The notes beneath the pieces were generated by a model. It was not told the origin of the DNA, searched no databases, and saw only the letters and a program-made list of their open reading frames with translations. Of a stretch of 64,000 bases of DNA, positions 11,515 to 20,391 are shown piece by piece; within the stretch, counting starts at the first letter, position 1; each line of letters begins with the position of its first letter. The position numbers and the translations under genes are program-made. The stretch is from Micromonospora chokoriensis. Lineage in GTDB: Bacteria; Actinomycetota; Actinomycetes; Mycobacteriales; Micromonosporaceae. The stretch lies in assembly GCF_000718555.1 (NCBI RefSeq), contig NZ_JOAN01000001.1, positions 124,001 to 188,000 of the forward strand, in the 5' to 3' direction.

Positions 11515-11560
11515 GCGCGAGGAGTGCAGCGAAGCGGAGCCCCGCAGTCGCGAACGAAAG
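11511..11560 (+). repeat. Stop-codon-associated repeat, copy 2 (nuoJ/nuoK junction)
   Basis: This 50-base copy begins with the same 16 bases as the element at 8687 and ends with the same CGCAGTCGCGAACGAAAG. The nuoJ TGA occupies bases 2-4 of the element, the same register as nuoG in copy 1. The nuoK ATG begins 12 bases after its end. Confidence 0.85.
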
Positions 11561-11571
11561 CGAGTCCAGCC

Positions 11572-11871
11572 ATGACGCCTGACTACTACCTGGTGTTGGC
11601 CGCAGTGCTGTTCACCATCGGCGCCGCCGGGGTGCTCGTCCGGCGCAACGCGATCGTGCTGTTCATGTGCGTGGAGCTGATGCTCAACGCGGCCAACCTG
11701 ACGCTGGTCACCTTCAGCCGGATCAACGGTGACCTCAACGGCCAGATCATGGCGTTCTTCGTGATGGTGGTGGCGGCGGCCGAGGTCGTGGTCGGGCTCG
11801 CGATCATCATGTCCATCTTCCGGACGCGACGCTCGGCGAGTGTCGACGACGCCAACCTGCTCAAGTACTAG
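11572..11871 (+). CDS. nuoK: NADH-quinone oxidoreductase subunit K
   Basis: This 99-residue subunit has three membrane helices and is exactly the usual size. The conserved membrane Glu lies in [11 protein letters not shown], with a second acidic residue in [10 protein letters not shown]; both belong to the proton-translocation path. The ATG at 11572 is chosen because upstream in-frame codons fall in the repeat element and would add a charged, non-conserved N-terminus. Confidence 0.97.
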   Translation: MTPDYYLVLAAVLFTIGAAGVLVRRNAIVLFMCVELMLNAANLTLVTFSRINGDLNGQIMAFFVMVVAAAEVVVGLAIIMSIFRTRRSASVDDANLLKY

Positions 11872-11883
11872 AGGGGTCCACCG

Positions 11884-13812
11884 GTGGAAGAGACTGTGGA
11901 ATACGCCCAGGCCACGGGGCTGCTCGGGGGCGTCTGGCTGCTGGTGGCGATCCCGCTGGTCAGCGCGGCCATCCTGCTGCTGCTCGGCCGCCGGGCGGAC
12001 CGCTGGGGGCACTGGTTGGGCGTCGCCGCCATCGGCGTCGCGTTCGTGCTCGGCCTGAGCTTCTTCTTCCAGCTGCGCGGCCTGGAGAACAAGTCGGTCG
12101 AGCTGAGCCTCTGGGACTTCATCGCGGTCGGTGATCTGCGCGTCGACTTCGGCCTGCTCTTCGACCCGCTGGCCGCGGTCTTCGTACTGCTGATCACCGG
12201 GGTGGGTTTCCTCATCCACCTGTACGCAGTGGAGTACATGTCGCACGACGCGGGCCGTCGTCGGTTCTTCGCGTACTTCAACCTGTTCGTCGCGGCGATG
12301 CTGCTGCTGGTGCTCGGCAACAACTACGTGATGTTGTACTTCGGCTGGGAGGGCGTCGGTCTGGCGTCGTACCTGCTGATCTCCTTCTGGACCGAGCGGC
12401 CGAGCGCGGCCACCGCCGGCAAGAAGGCGTTCCTGATGAACCGGGTCGGCGACGCCGGCCTGGCCATCGGCATCTTCATCATGTTCGCCAGCCTGGGCAC
12501 CACTCAGTACGACGAGGTGTTCAACGGTGTCGGCGCGCTGACCGGCACCACCGTGCTGGTCCTCGGCCTGTTGCTGCTGCTCGGCGCGGCCGGCAAGTCT
12601 GGTCAGTTCCCGCTGCAGGCATGGTTGCCGGACGCCATGGAGGGCCCGACCCCGGTGTCGGCGCTCATCCACGCGGCCACCATGGTCACCGCGGGCGTCT
12701 ACCTGATCGCCCGGTCCAACCCGATCTTCTCGGCCAACTCGACGCTGCAACTCGTGGTGGTCAGCGTCGGCGCGCTCACCCTGCTGATCGGCTGCATCAT
12801 CGGTGCGGCCAAGGACGACATCAAGCGGGTGCTCGCCTGGTCGACGGTGAGCCAGATCGGCTACATGTTCGTCGGCGTCGGCCTGGGCGGTGGCGCGTAC
12901 GCGTTGGCGATCATCCACCTGCTGGCGCACGGCTTCTTCAAGGCCAACATGTTCCTGGGTGCCGGCTCGGTCATGCACGGCATGAAGGACCAGGTCGACA
13001 TCCGCCGCTTCGGTGGCCTGTCGAAGCACATGAAGATCACCTGGCTGACCTTCATGATGGGCTGGCTGGCCATCATCGGCCTCCCGCCGCTCTCCGGCTA
13101 CTTCTCGAAGGAGCCGATCATCGCGAGCGCCTTCGAGCGGGAGGACTGGACCGCCTGGCTCTTCGGCGGGGCGGCGCTGCTCGGGGCGGGGCTGACCGCG
13201 TTCTACATGACCCGGCTCTTCGTGCTCACCTTCCACGGCCCGAAGCGGTGGACCGAGGACATCGAGCACCCGCACGAGTCGCCGAAGCTGATGACCATCC
13301 CGCTGATCCTGTTGGCCGCCGGGTCGGTCGTGGCCGGCGGGCTGATGGCCTGGAACGACGGTGTCGCCTCCTGGCTCTCGCCGGTGCTCGGCGAGGAGGC
13401 CGCCGGTGAGGCTCACGGCGTGCTCTCCCACACGGTGATCACGATCCTGTCGCTGCTGGTCACCGTGCTCGGTGCCGGGCTGGCCTGGTTCCTGTTCCGG
13501 GCCGGCACGGCCACCGTGCCGCAGCCGGCCGGGGTGCTGGTCACCGCCGCCCGGCGCAACCTCTACACCGACACGGTCAACGAGGCGGTCTTCGAGAAGC
13601 CGGGCATCTTCCTCACCCGGGCGCTGGTGTACCTCGACAACCGGGGCATCGACGGGCTCGTCAACGGGCTCGCCGCCGCGGTCGGCGGTGGCTCGGGTCG
13701 CCTCCGCCGGATGCAGACCGGCTTTGTCCGCTCGTACGCCACCTCGATCCTGGCCGGTGCGCTGCTGGTGATGGCGGCGTTCCTGGCGGTGCAGGCGGGG
13801 TGGTTGGCGTGA
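11884..13812 (+). CDS. nuoL: NADH-quinone oxidoreductase subunit L
   Basis: This 642-residue antiporter-like subunit is the distal proton pump, with the long lateral helix expected at the C-terminus. Conserved blocks include NYVMLYFGWEGVGLASYLLI, GKSGQFPLQAWLPDAMEGPT and the broken-helix region around VSALIHAATMVTAGVYL. A GTG start follows GAGGGG by eight bases. Confidence 0.96.
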   Translation: MEETVEYAQATGLLGGVWLLVAIPLVSAAILLLLGRRADRWGHWLGVAAIGVAFVLGLSFFFQLRGLENKSVELSLWDFIAVGDLRVDFGLLFDPLAAVFVLLITGVGFLIHLYAVEYMSHDAGRRRFFAYFNLFVAAMLLLVLGNNYVMLYFGWEGVGLASYLLISFWTERPSAATAGKKAFLMNRVGDAGLAIGIFIMFASLGTTQYDEVFNGVGALTGTTVLVLGLLLLLGAAGKSGQFPLQAWLPDAMEGPTPVSALIHAATMVTAGVYLIARSNPIFSANSTLQLVVVSVGALTLLIGCIIGAAKDDIKRVLAWSTVSQIGYMFVGVGLGGGAYALAIIHLLAHGFFKANMFLGAGSVMHGMKDQVDIRRFGGLSKHMKITWLTFMMGWLAIIGLPPLSGYFSKEPIIASAFEREDWTAWLFGGAALLGAGLTAFYMTRLFVLTFHGPKRWTEDIEHPHESPKLMTIPLILLAAGSVVAGGLMAWNDGVASWLSPVLGEEAAGEAHGVLSHTVITILSLLVTVLGAGLAWFLFRAGTATVPQPAGVLVTAARRNLYTDTVNEAVFEKPGIFLTRALVYLDNRGIDGLVNGLAAAVGGGSGRLRRMQTGFVRSYATSILAGALLVMAAFLAVQAGWLA

Positions 13813-13876
13813 TCGACCTCAATACGCCCGCCCCCGCCGGCGGACCACGCATCCACGACGGAGGTAAGGCCGCATA

Positions 13877-15412
13877 ATGTCCAACTTCCCGTTCCTCTCG
13901 GTGCTCACCGTGGCGCCACTGGTGGGTGCCCTGGTGGTGGCCTTCCTGCCGCGCCACCGGCCGGAGCTGGCCAAGCAGGTGGCGTTCGCCTGGTCGCTGC
14001 TCGTGCTTGTGCTCTCGGTGGTGATGTGGGTCAGCTTCAACGCCGGTGGTGACCGGTTCCAGTTCCGCGAGTCGTACTCGTGGATCCCGAATTGGGGTGT
14101 CAGCTTCACCTTCGCCGCCGACGGCATCGCGTTGGTGATGCTGATGCTGATCGCGGTGCTGGTGCCGTTGGTGATCCTGGCCTCCTGGCATGACGCCGAG
14201 TCGTCGAAGCGGTCGGTGCCCGTCTACTTCGCGCTGCTGCTGGTCCTCGAATGCACGATGATCGGCGTCTTCGCGGCCGCCGACGTCTTCCTGTTCTACG
14301 TGTTCTTCGAGGTCATGCTGGTGCCGATGTACTTCCTCATCGGCAGCTACGGCGGCCACCAGCGGCAGTACGCGGCGGTGAAGTTCTTCCTCTACTCGCT
14401 CGTCGGCGGTCTGTTCATGCTGGCCGCGGTGATCGGCCTGTGGGTGGTCGGCGGCAAGACCTTCGACTGGCAGGCGCTCTCGCAGGTCGACATCAGCACC
14501 GGCACCGAGCGGTGGCTGTTCCTCGGCTTCTTCCTCGCGTTCGCCATCAAGGCGCCGTTCTTCCCGTTCCACACCTGGCTGCCCGACGCCGGTGGCGCGG
14601 CCCCGGCGGGCGCAGCGGCGCTGCTCGTCGGTGTGCTGGACAAGGTCGGCACGTTCGGCATCCTGCGCTACTGCCTGCCGCTGTTCCCCGAGGCGTCGAA
14701 GTGGTTCGCGCCGTGGGCGCTGGCGCTGGGCGTGATCGGCATCGTCTACGCCGCGCTGCTGGCGGTCGGCCAGAACGATCTCAAGCGGCTGGTGTCGTAC
14801 ACCTCGATCGCGCACTTCGGCTTCATCGGGGTGGGCATCTTCGCCTTCACCACCCAGGCCGGCACCGGCGCGGTGCTCTACATGCTCAACCACGGGCTGG
14901 CCACCGGCCTGCTCTTCCTGGTGGTGGGCATGCTGATCTCCCGGCGCGGCTCGGCGCTGATCAGCGACTTCGGTGGCGCAGGCAAACTGGTCCCGGTGCT
15001 CGCCGGGGTGCTCTTCTTCGCCGGTCTCGCCTCGCTCGCGCTGCCCGGTACGGCGCCGTTCATCTCCGAGTTCCTGGTGCTGATCGGCACCTTCACGGTG
15101 AACAAGCCGGTCGCGGTCATCGCCACGCTCGGCATCATCCTGGCCGCCGCGTACGTGCTGTGGATGGTGCAGCGCACCACCCAGGGCACTCTCAACCCGG
15201 CGCTGACCGAGGTCGACGGCATGCGCCGCGACCTCAACCTGCGTGAGAAGGTCGTGGTCGCCCCCCTGATCGCGCTGATCGTGCTGCTCGGCTTCTTCCC
15301 CAAGCCGGTCACTGACGTGATCAACCCGGCCGTCCAGGCGACCATGGACGACATCGGCAGAACCGACCCGGCGCCGGCCGTGGGCGGCACCGTCCAGGAG
15401 GCGGCAAAGTGA
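13877..15412 (+). CDS. nuoM: NADH-quinone oxidoreductase subunit M
   Basis: This 511-residue antiporter-like proton channel has about 14 helices. The essential Glu-containing segment VFFEVMLVPMYFLIG and the block FFPFHTWLPDAGGAAPAG (where many homologs read H/E-A-P) are visible, as is the Lys in the NDLKRLVSYTSIAHFGF helix. GGAGG at 13860 precedes the ATG. Its stop overlaps nuoN (GTGA). Confidence 0.96.
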   Translation: MSNFPFLSVLTVAPLVGALVVAFLPRHRPELAKQVAFAWSLLVLVLSVVMWVSFNAGGDRFQFRESYSWIPNWGVSFTFAADGIALVMLMLIAVLVPLVILASWHDAESSKRSVPVYFALLLVLECTMIGVFAAADVFLFYVFFEVMLVPMYFLIGSYGGHQRQYAAVKFFLYSLVGGLFMLAAVIGLWVVGGKTFDWQALSQVDISTGTERWLFLGFFLAFAIKAPFFPFHTWLPDAGGAAPAGAAALLVGVLDKVGTFGILRYCLPLFPEASKWFAPWALALGVIGIVYAALLAVGQNDLKRLVSYTSIAHFGFIGVGIFAFTTQAGTGAVLYMLNHGLATGLLFLVVGMLISRRGSALISDFGGAGKLVPVLAGVLFFAGLASLALPGTAPFISEFLVLIGTFTVNKPVAVIATLGIILAAAYVLWMVQRTTQGTLNPALTEVDGMRRDLNLREKVVVAPLIALIVLLGFFPKPVTDVINPAVQATMDDIGRTDPAPAVGGTVQEAAK

Positions 15413-16962
15413 CCGAGTTGAAACTGCCGTCGATCGACTACGCGGCAATCGCTCCGATCCTGATCATGCTGGGCACCGCGCTGCTCGGCGTGCTGGTCGA
15501 GGCCTTCGTGCCGCGGCGCTGGCGGCACCTGGTGCAGTTGACGCTTGCGCTGCTCGCGGTGCTCGCAGCGCTGACCATGGTGGTTCTCAGCGCCGACGAG
15601 CGCATCATCACCGCCGGCCAGGCCCTCGCGATCGACGGGCCGACGCTCTTCCTCCAGGGCGCGATCCTGGTGCTGGCCGCGATGGCGCTGCTGCTGATCG
15701 GTGACCGTTCGGTCGAGCGGGGCGGGGCGTTCGTCGCCCAGGCCGCGGTGACCGCCGAGTCGGCCGACGACCGGCGGCAGGCCGAGGGGCGTAACGGTCT
15801 CACCGAGGTCTACCCGCTCACCACGTTCGCGATCGGCGGCATGCTGATCTTCGTGGCGGCGAACGACCTGCTGACCATGTTCATCGCCCTGGAGGTCTTC
15901 TCCCTGCCGCTCTACCTGCTCTGCGCGCTGGCCCGTCGCCGGCGTCTGCTGAGCCAGGAGGCGGCGATGAAGTACTTCCTGCTCGGCGCGTACGCCTCCG
16001 CGTTCTTCCTGTTCGGCGTGGCCCTGATCTACGGCTTCACGGCCGGCATCCCGGGCCGCTCGGCGGGGGTCGACTTCGCCACCATCCACGCGGCGGTGAG
16101 CGATTCCCCGGCCAGCCCGGTGCTGCTCTTCGCCGGCATGGCGCTGCTCGCCATCGGTCTGCTCTTCAAGGCCGCAGCGGCCCCGTTCCACGTCTGGACC
16201 CCGGACGTCTACCAGGGCGCCCCGACTCCGGTCACCGGCTTCATGGCGGCCTGCACCAAGGTCGCCGCGTTCGGTGCTCTGCTGCGCGTCTTCCAGGTCG
16301 CGTTCGCGGACGCCACCTGGGACTTCACGCCGGTCCTCGGCGCGGTGGCGGTCCTGACCATGCTGGTGGGTGCGGTGCTCGCGGTCACCCAGACCGACAT
16401 CAAGCGGCTGCTCGCGTACTCCTCGATCGCCAATGCCGGTTACCTGCTGGTCGGTGTGTTGGCGCCGAGCCGCGACGGGCTCGCCGGCACGATGTTCTAC
16501 CTGGTCGCGTACGGCTTCTCGGTGCTCGCCGCGTTCGCTGTGGTGACCCTGGTCCGGGACAACGACGGCGAGGCCACCCACCTGTCCCGCTGGGCCGGGC
16601 TGGGCCGGCGGTCGCCGTTCTTCGCCGCACTGTTCACGTTCATCCTGCTCGCCTTCGCTGGTATCCCGCTGACCAGCGGATTCACCAGCAAGTTCGCCAT
16701 CTTCGGGCCAGCGCTGGAGGGCGGGCAGGCCTGGCTGGTGATCGCCGGTGTGCTGACCAGCATGGTGCTCGCGTTCCCGTACCTGCGGGTCGTGGTGATG
16801 ATGTGGCTCTCCGAGCCGGGCGAGTCCACCCCGACCGTCATGGTGCCCGGTGGGCTCACCTCCGCCGCGCTGATGATCGGCGTGCTGGCGACCCTGGTGT
16901 TGGGCGTCGCCCCGGCGCCGTTGCTCGATCTGGCAGCCGGAGCCGCCGAATTTGTTCGATGA
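15409..16962 (+). CDS. nuoN: NADH-quinone oxidoreductase subunit N
   Basis: This 517-residue third antiporter-like subunit ends the nuo operon. Diagnostic segments are FIALEVFSLPLYLLCALARR, PFHVWTPDVYQGAPTPVTGF and the Lys-bearing QTDIKRLLAYSSIANAGY. The GTG start is coupled to the nuoM stop. A strong hairpin lies 14 bases downstream, so all 14 nuo genes probably form one transcription unit. Confidence 0.96.
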   Translation: MTELKLPSIDYAAIAPILIMLGTALLGVLVEAFVPRRWRHLVQLTLALLAVLAALTMVVLSADERIITAGQALAIDGPTLFLQGAILVLAAMALLLIGDRSVERGGAFVAQAAVTAESADDRRQAEGRNGLTEVYPLTTFAIGGMLIFVAANDLLTMFIALEVFSLPLYLLCALARRRRLLSQEAAMKYFLLGAYASAFFLFGVALIYGFTAGIPGRSAGVDFATIHAAVSDSPASPVLLFAGMALLAIGLLFKAAAAPFHVWTPDVYQGAPTPVTGFMAACTKVAAFGALLRVFQVAFADATWDFTPVLGAVAVLTMLVGAVLAVTQTDIKRLLAYSSIANAGYLLVGVLAPSRDGLAGTMFYLVAYGFSVLAAFAVVTLVRDNDGEATHLSRWAGLGRRSPFFAALFTFILLAFAGIPLTSGFTSKFAIFGPALEGGQAWLVIAGVLTSMVLAFPYLRVVVMMWLSEPGESTPTVMVPGGLTSAALMIGVLATLVLGVAPAPLLDLAAGAAEFVR

Positions 16963-16975
16963 CCGAAGGATCGAT

Positions 16976-17015
16976 CACGGGGGGTCGGCACGTGTTCACG
17001 TGCCGGCCCCCCGTG
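16976..17015 (+). terminator. Terminator of the nuo operon
   Basis: A 19-bp stem with a single T-G wobble and a 2-nt loop follows nuoN by 14 bases (arms 16976-16994 and 16997-17015). No T tract follows, typical for high-GC actinobacteria. It separates nuo from the polyprenyl synthase gene. Confidence 0.85.
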
Positions 17016-17052
17016 CGTATCCCCGGCCCGGAGCAGGTCGAACGGGTGTGGC

Positions 17053-18138
17053 ATGGTTGATAGCGTGGTGAATCCGGCGGGCGAGCGTTCAGGTGCCTCC
17101 GGCTCCGGCGGTCGACGGGGTCGGGCGAGCACGAGTCAGTTCGGCGCGCTCGGCCTCAACCTCGCCGATCCCCGCGTCGAGGCGTCCGTGCTGGGTCTTC
17201 TGGACACGGTCGAGGTCGAGTTGCGGTCCAGCGTGTCCAGCGCCGACCCGTTCGTCACCGAGGCTGCCCGGCACCTCGTCGAGGCCGGCGGGAAGCGGTT
17301 CCGGCCGCTGCTGGTGGCGCTCGGCGCCCAGTTCGGTGATCCCAGCGGTGCGCAGGTGGTCCCGGCCGCCGTGGTGATGGAGCTCACTCACCTCGCCACC
17401 CTCTACCACGACGATGTGATGGATGAGGCCGCCGTCCGTCGGGGTGCGCCGAGCGCGAACTCCCGGTGGACGAACTCGGTCGCCATCCTGGTCGGCGACT
17501 ATCTCTTCGCCCGCGCGGCGGACATCGCCGCGGACCTGGGCCCCGAGGCGGTCCGGTTGCAGGCGCGCACCTTCGCCCGGCTGGTGCACGGCCAGATCGC
17601 GGAGACCGTGGGGCCGCGCGCCGACGACGACCCGGTGGCCCACTACCTGCACGTGATCGCCGAGAAGACCGGCTCGCTGATCGCCACGTCGGCCCGGTTC
17701 GGCGGCATGTTCGGTGGCGCTCCCGCCGAGCACGTGGAGGCCCTCGCCGGGTACGGCGAGACGATCGGTGTGGCCTTCCAGCTCTCCGACGACCTGCTGG
17801 ACATCGCTTCCGAGTCGGTGCAGTCGGGTAAGACCCCCGGCACGGACCTTCGCGAGGGTGTCCCGACGCTCCCGGTGCTCTACGCCCGCGAGGCGGACGA
17901 CTCGGACGCGTCGTCGGTGCGTCTGCGGGAGATCCTGGCGACCGGCCCGTTGACCGACGACGCGCTGCACGCCGAGGCGCTGGGGCTGCTGCGGGAGAGC
18001 CCGGCGCTCAAGCGGGCCCGGGAGACCGTGCGTAGCTACGCCGAGGAGGCCCGCGCGCAGCTTGCCCCGCTGCCGCACGGCCCGTCCCGCAGCGCGCTCG
18101 AGTCGCTCTGCGACTACATCGCCGACCGCACCAGCTGA
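17053..18138 (+). CDS. Polyprenyl diphosphate synthase
   Basis: This 361-residue trans-isoprenyl diphosphate synthase elongates allylic diphosphates with isopentenyl diphosphate. Both aspartate-rich motifs that bind Mg-diphosphate are intact: HDDVMDEA and SDDLLDIA. The GGKRFRPLL motif binds isopentenyl diphosphate. With the geranylgeranyl reductase and nuo genes upstream, the likely product is the long menaquinone side chain; chain length cannot be read off with certainty. No clear Shine-Dalgarno precedes the ATG, and GTG codons shortly downstream are alternatives. The 3' end overlaps the convergent MFS gene by 25 bases. Confidence 0.92.
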   Translation: MVDSVVNPAGERSGASGSGGRRGRASTSQFGALGLNLADPRVEASVLGLLDTVEVELRSSVSSADPFVTEAARHLVEAGGKRFRPLLVALGAQFGDPSGAQVVPAAVVMELTHLATLYHDDVMDEAAVRRGAPSANSRWTNSVAILVGDYLFARAADIAADLGPEAVRLQARTFARLVHGQIAETVGPRADDDPVAHYLHVIAEKTGSLIATSARFGGMFGGAPAEHVEALAGYGETIGVAFQLSDDLLDIASESVQSGKTPGTDLREGVPTLPVLYAREADDSDASSVRLREILATGPLTDDALHAEALGLLRESPALKRARETVRSYAEEARAQLAPLPHGPSRSALESLCDYIADRTS

Positions 18139-19343
18139 TCCACGTCCCGGCCCGCTGCGGCGCCGGCGCGGGTCAACAGTCGGCTGCCGACGAGCATCAG
18201 GGCGGCGGCGAGCAGCATCGCCACGGCCGCGATGGCCCACATCACCGGATAGCCGAGGTGGGCGGCGAGTGGCCCCAGGCTCAGTGGGCCGAGGCAGCCG
18301 CCCGCGTACACCCCGGTCTGGGTGATCGAGGTGGCGGCGGCCGGTGACTGTGGGTGCAGCCGGACCACCGCGAAGTTCATCAGGCCGGGCCAGGCCCAGC
18401 CCAGGCCGAAGCCGAGCACCACACCGACCACAAGCGGCACCGAGCCGGTCAACGCGAGCAGGCCCAGCCCGACCGCGCCGACGACAAGCATCCCGGCGAT
18501 GAGGGCGACGTGACCGGTGTCGCGGCGATCGGCCAACCAGCCGGCGCCGACCCGGGCTGCCACGCAGACCGCGCTGCCCAGGGTCAGCGTGAGGCCGGCG
18601 AGGCCCGGCGACAGGCCCCGGGCCGCAGCGGAGTCCACCAGGAACGTGCCCAGCGAGTTGGCCGCGCCCGAGGCCAACGTCGCCGCCGCGCCGATCACCA
18701 CGAGCGCCGTCGTGGCCCGCCCAGCGCGCGTGGCGCCGGCCCGTCGGGCCAGGCCGGGCAGTTGCCGGGGTACGGCGGCAAGCGTCGTCAGCGCGGCCAC
18801 AGCGGCGGCCACGAACGCCCAGCGCCAGCCGGCGGTGAGCGCGATGGCGGGCACTGCCGCTCCGGCCAGCAGGGTGGAGATCGGGATGGCGGCCTGCTTG
18901 ACGCCGAACGACAGCCCCTGCCGTCGTGCCGGCACGTGCTGGGCCAGCGCGGCGTTGCTGGCCAACTGGCCTAGGGCGTTCGCGGCGGCGCTGAGCGCCA
19001 GCAGGCCGACCAGCACCGGGTACGACCGGGCGAAGGCGGCCACGGCCAGCATCGACCCGGCGGCCAGCAGGATGCCGCAGCGGGCGACCACTGCCGGTCC
19101 GTACCGCTCGACCAGGCGACCGGAGGGCACTGAGGCCAGCGCGCTGACCCCGAAGTAGACGGAGACGGCCAGGCCCAGGCCGGCCGGCGAGAAGCCGAGG
19201 TCCGTGCCCATCTGCACGGCGAGACCACCGAGCAGGAAGACGGGGAGTACGCAGGCCACGGTGGTGACGACCGCACCAGCGCTGGCCCGGACCGGGCGGG
19301 GTCGGGCGACGGTCTGATACGGGGTGCCGGAGGTGTTGGTCAT
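18114..19343 (-). CDS. MFS transporter
   Basis: This 409-residue major facilitator protein has about 12 hydrophobic helices. The loop after helix 2 reads SGRLVERYGP, matching the G-x3-D/E-R-x-G pattern of the family, and a similar loop (AGWLADRRDTG) begins the second half, showing the internal duplication. The YbfB/CynX-like layout suggests a small-solute exporter or anion transporter, but the substrate cannot be inferred. It is divergent from the IclR regulator, which may control it. Its end overlaps the polyprenyl synthase gene tail to tail. Confidence 0.85.
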   Translation of the reverse strand: MTNTSGTPYQTVARPRPVRASAGAVVTTVACVLPVFLLGGLAVQMGTDLGFSPAGLGLAVSVYFGVSALASVPSGRLVERYGPAVVARCGILLAAGSMLAVAAFARSYPVLVGLLALSAAANALGQLASNAALAQHVPARRQGLSFGVKQAAIPISTLLAGAAVPAIALTAGWRWAFVAAAVAALTTLAAVPRQLPGLARRAGATRAGRATTALVVIGAAATLASGAANSLGTFLVDSAAARGLSPGLAGLTLTLGSAVCVAARVGAGWLADRRDTGHVALIAGMLVVGAVGLGLLALTGSVPLVVGVVLGFGLGWAWPGLMNFAVVRLHPQSPAAATSITQTGVYAGGCLGPLSLGPLAAHLGYPVMWAIAAVAMLLAAALMLVGSRLLTRAGAAAGRDVDQLVRSAM

Positions 19344-19434
19344 CGTTCGGCAAACTTACGCGAGCCCCGCTCAGAGCACTCCTGGTGACTGGCGGGGCAC
19401 AAGCTGTGGATGGTGATCTGGCATCCTCGACCCG

Positions 19435-19460
19435 AACAGGCATTTCGCACCGGGCCTGTT
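19435..19460. promoter_or_regulatory. Inverted repeat in the MFS/IclR divergent region
   Basis: AACAGGC and GCCTGTT flank a 12-base spacer, followed on the plus strand by five Ts. It lies 38 bases before the IclR start and about 90 bases before the divergent MFS gene. It could be an IclR operator or a leader hairpin; the sequence alone does not decide. Confidence 0.4.
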
Positions 19461-19497
19461 TTTCATATGGTGTAAGTCCCCGGCGGCGGAGGTGGTT

Positions 19498-20280
19498 GTG
19501 CGCGACCCCTTGGCAGAACCTTCGGACCTGATTCGCAGCGTGTCCCGAGCGCTACGGGTGCTGGAGTCGGTCGGTCGCGCCCCGAAAGGCCTGACCGTCA
19601 AGCAGATCGCCCGGCGCTGCGAGCTGACCGTGGCCACCACCTACCACCTGGTCCGCACCCTCGCCTACGAGGGCTACGTGATCCGTCGCGAGGACGGCAC
19701 GTACATCGTGGGGTTGGAGGTGGCCGACCGGTACCGGGAGCTGGTGACCGCGTTCCGGGGCCCGCCGGCGGTCGGTGAGACGCTGCGGCGGGCGGCCCTG
19801 GACACCGGCTACAGCCACTACCTCGGTCGGTTCGTCGGCGGTCAGGTGGCCCTCACCGCGGTCGCCGAGGGGCACCGCTCGCCCTACCTGGAAGAACTGG
19901 TCCCCGGCTTCGACGAGGGTGCGCACGCGACAGCCCTCGGCAAGTCGCTGCTCGCCACCCTCACCGCCGATCAGCGCTACCGCTACCTGCGGGAGTACGG
20001 CATGCGCCCGTTCACCACCGCCACGCTTACCACCACCGAGAGTTTCGAGGCCGACCTGGCCGCTGGCGACCGGCGTGGCATGCAGTTGGAGATGGGGCAG
20101 TTCCGGCAGGGGGTGGCCTGCGCTGCGGTGCTCGTCACCCCGGACAAGGACATGGAACGCCGCACCGTGCTGGCCTGCGCGTTGCCGGCCAGCGAAATGA
20201 TGACCTCCGCTCGGGTGGTACGCGCCAAGCTGCTCACCGTGGCCCGCAGCGTGGCCGACGGCATCGCCGCCGACAGCTGA
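19498..20280 (+). CDS. IclR family transcriptional regulator
   Basis: The protein has about 260 residues, with an N-terminal winged helix (residues ~12-70, LTVKQIARRCELTVATTYHLVRTL as helix-turn-helix) and a C-terminal effector-binding domain with HATALGKSLLA, both typical of IclR. The GTG at 19498 follows GGAGG (19488-19492) with five bases between; the GTG at 19492 overlaps that Shine-Dalgarno and is less likely. It probably regulates itself and the divergent MFS gene. Effector unknown. Confidence 0.9.
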   Translation: MRDPLAEPSDLIRSVSRALRVLESVGRAPKGLTVKQIARRCELTVATTYHLVRTLAYEGYVIRREDGTYIVGLEVADRYRELVTAFRGPPAVGETLRRAALDTGYSHYLGRFVGGQVALTAVAEGHRSPYLEELVPGFDEGAHATALGKSLLATLTADQRYRYLREYGMRPFTTATLTTTESFEADLAAGDRRGMQLEMGQFRQGVACAAVLVTPDKDMERRTVLACALPASEMMTSARVVRAKLLTVARSVADGIAADS

Positions 20281-20293
20281 CCCGCATCGACGC

Positions 20294-20330
20294 GGAGAGG
20301 CCCTCTCCCAGGCTGGGAGAGGGCCTCTCC
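20294..20330. terminator. Bidirectional terminator between IclR and phoX
   Basis: A perfect 17-bp stem with a 3-nt loop (GGC) lies 13 bases after the IclR stop and 61 bases after the convergent phoX stop. It can serve both genes. Confidence 0.9.
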
Positions 20331-20391
20331 GGGCGGTCCAACCCCGGACCGCCGGAACAACGTCAGCGGCTGCTCGGCCGCGGGTGGAACG

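Noticed and set aside
10657..13431. 924-codon minus-strand open frame opposite nuoJ-L
   Set aside because: It spans several real genes on the opposite strand and has the Arg/His/Gln-rich composition of antisense frames.
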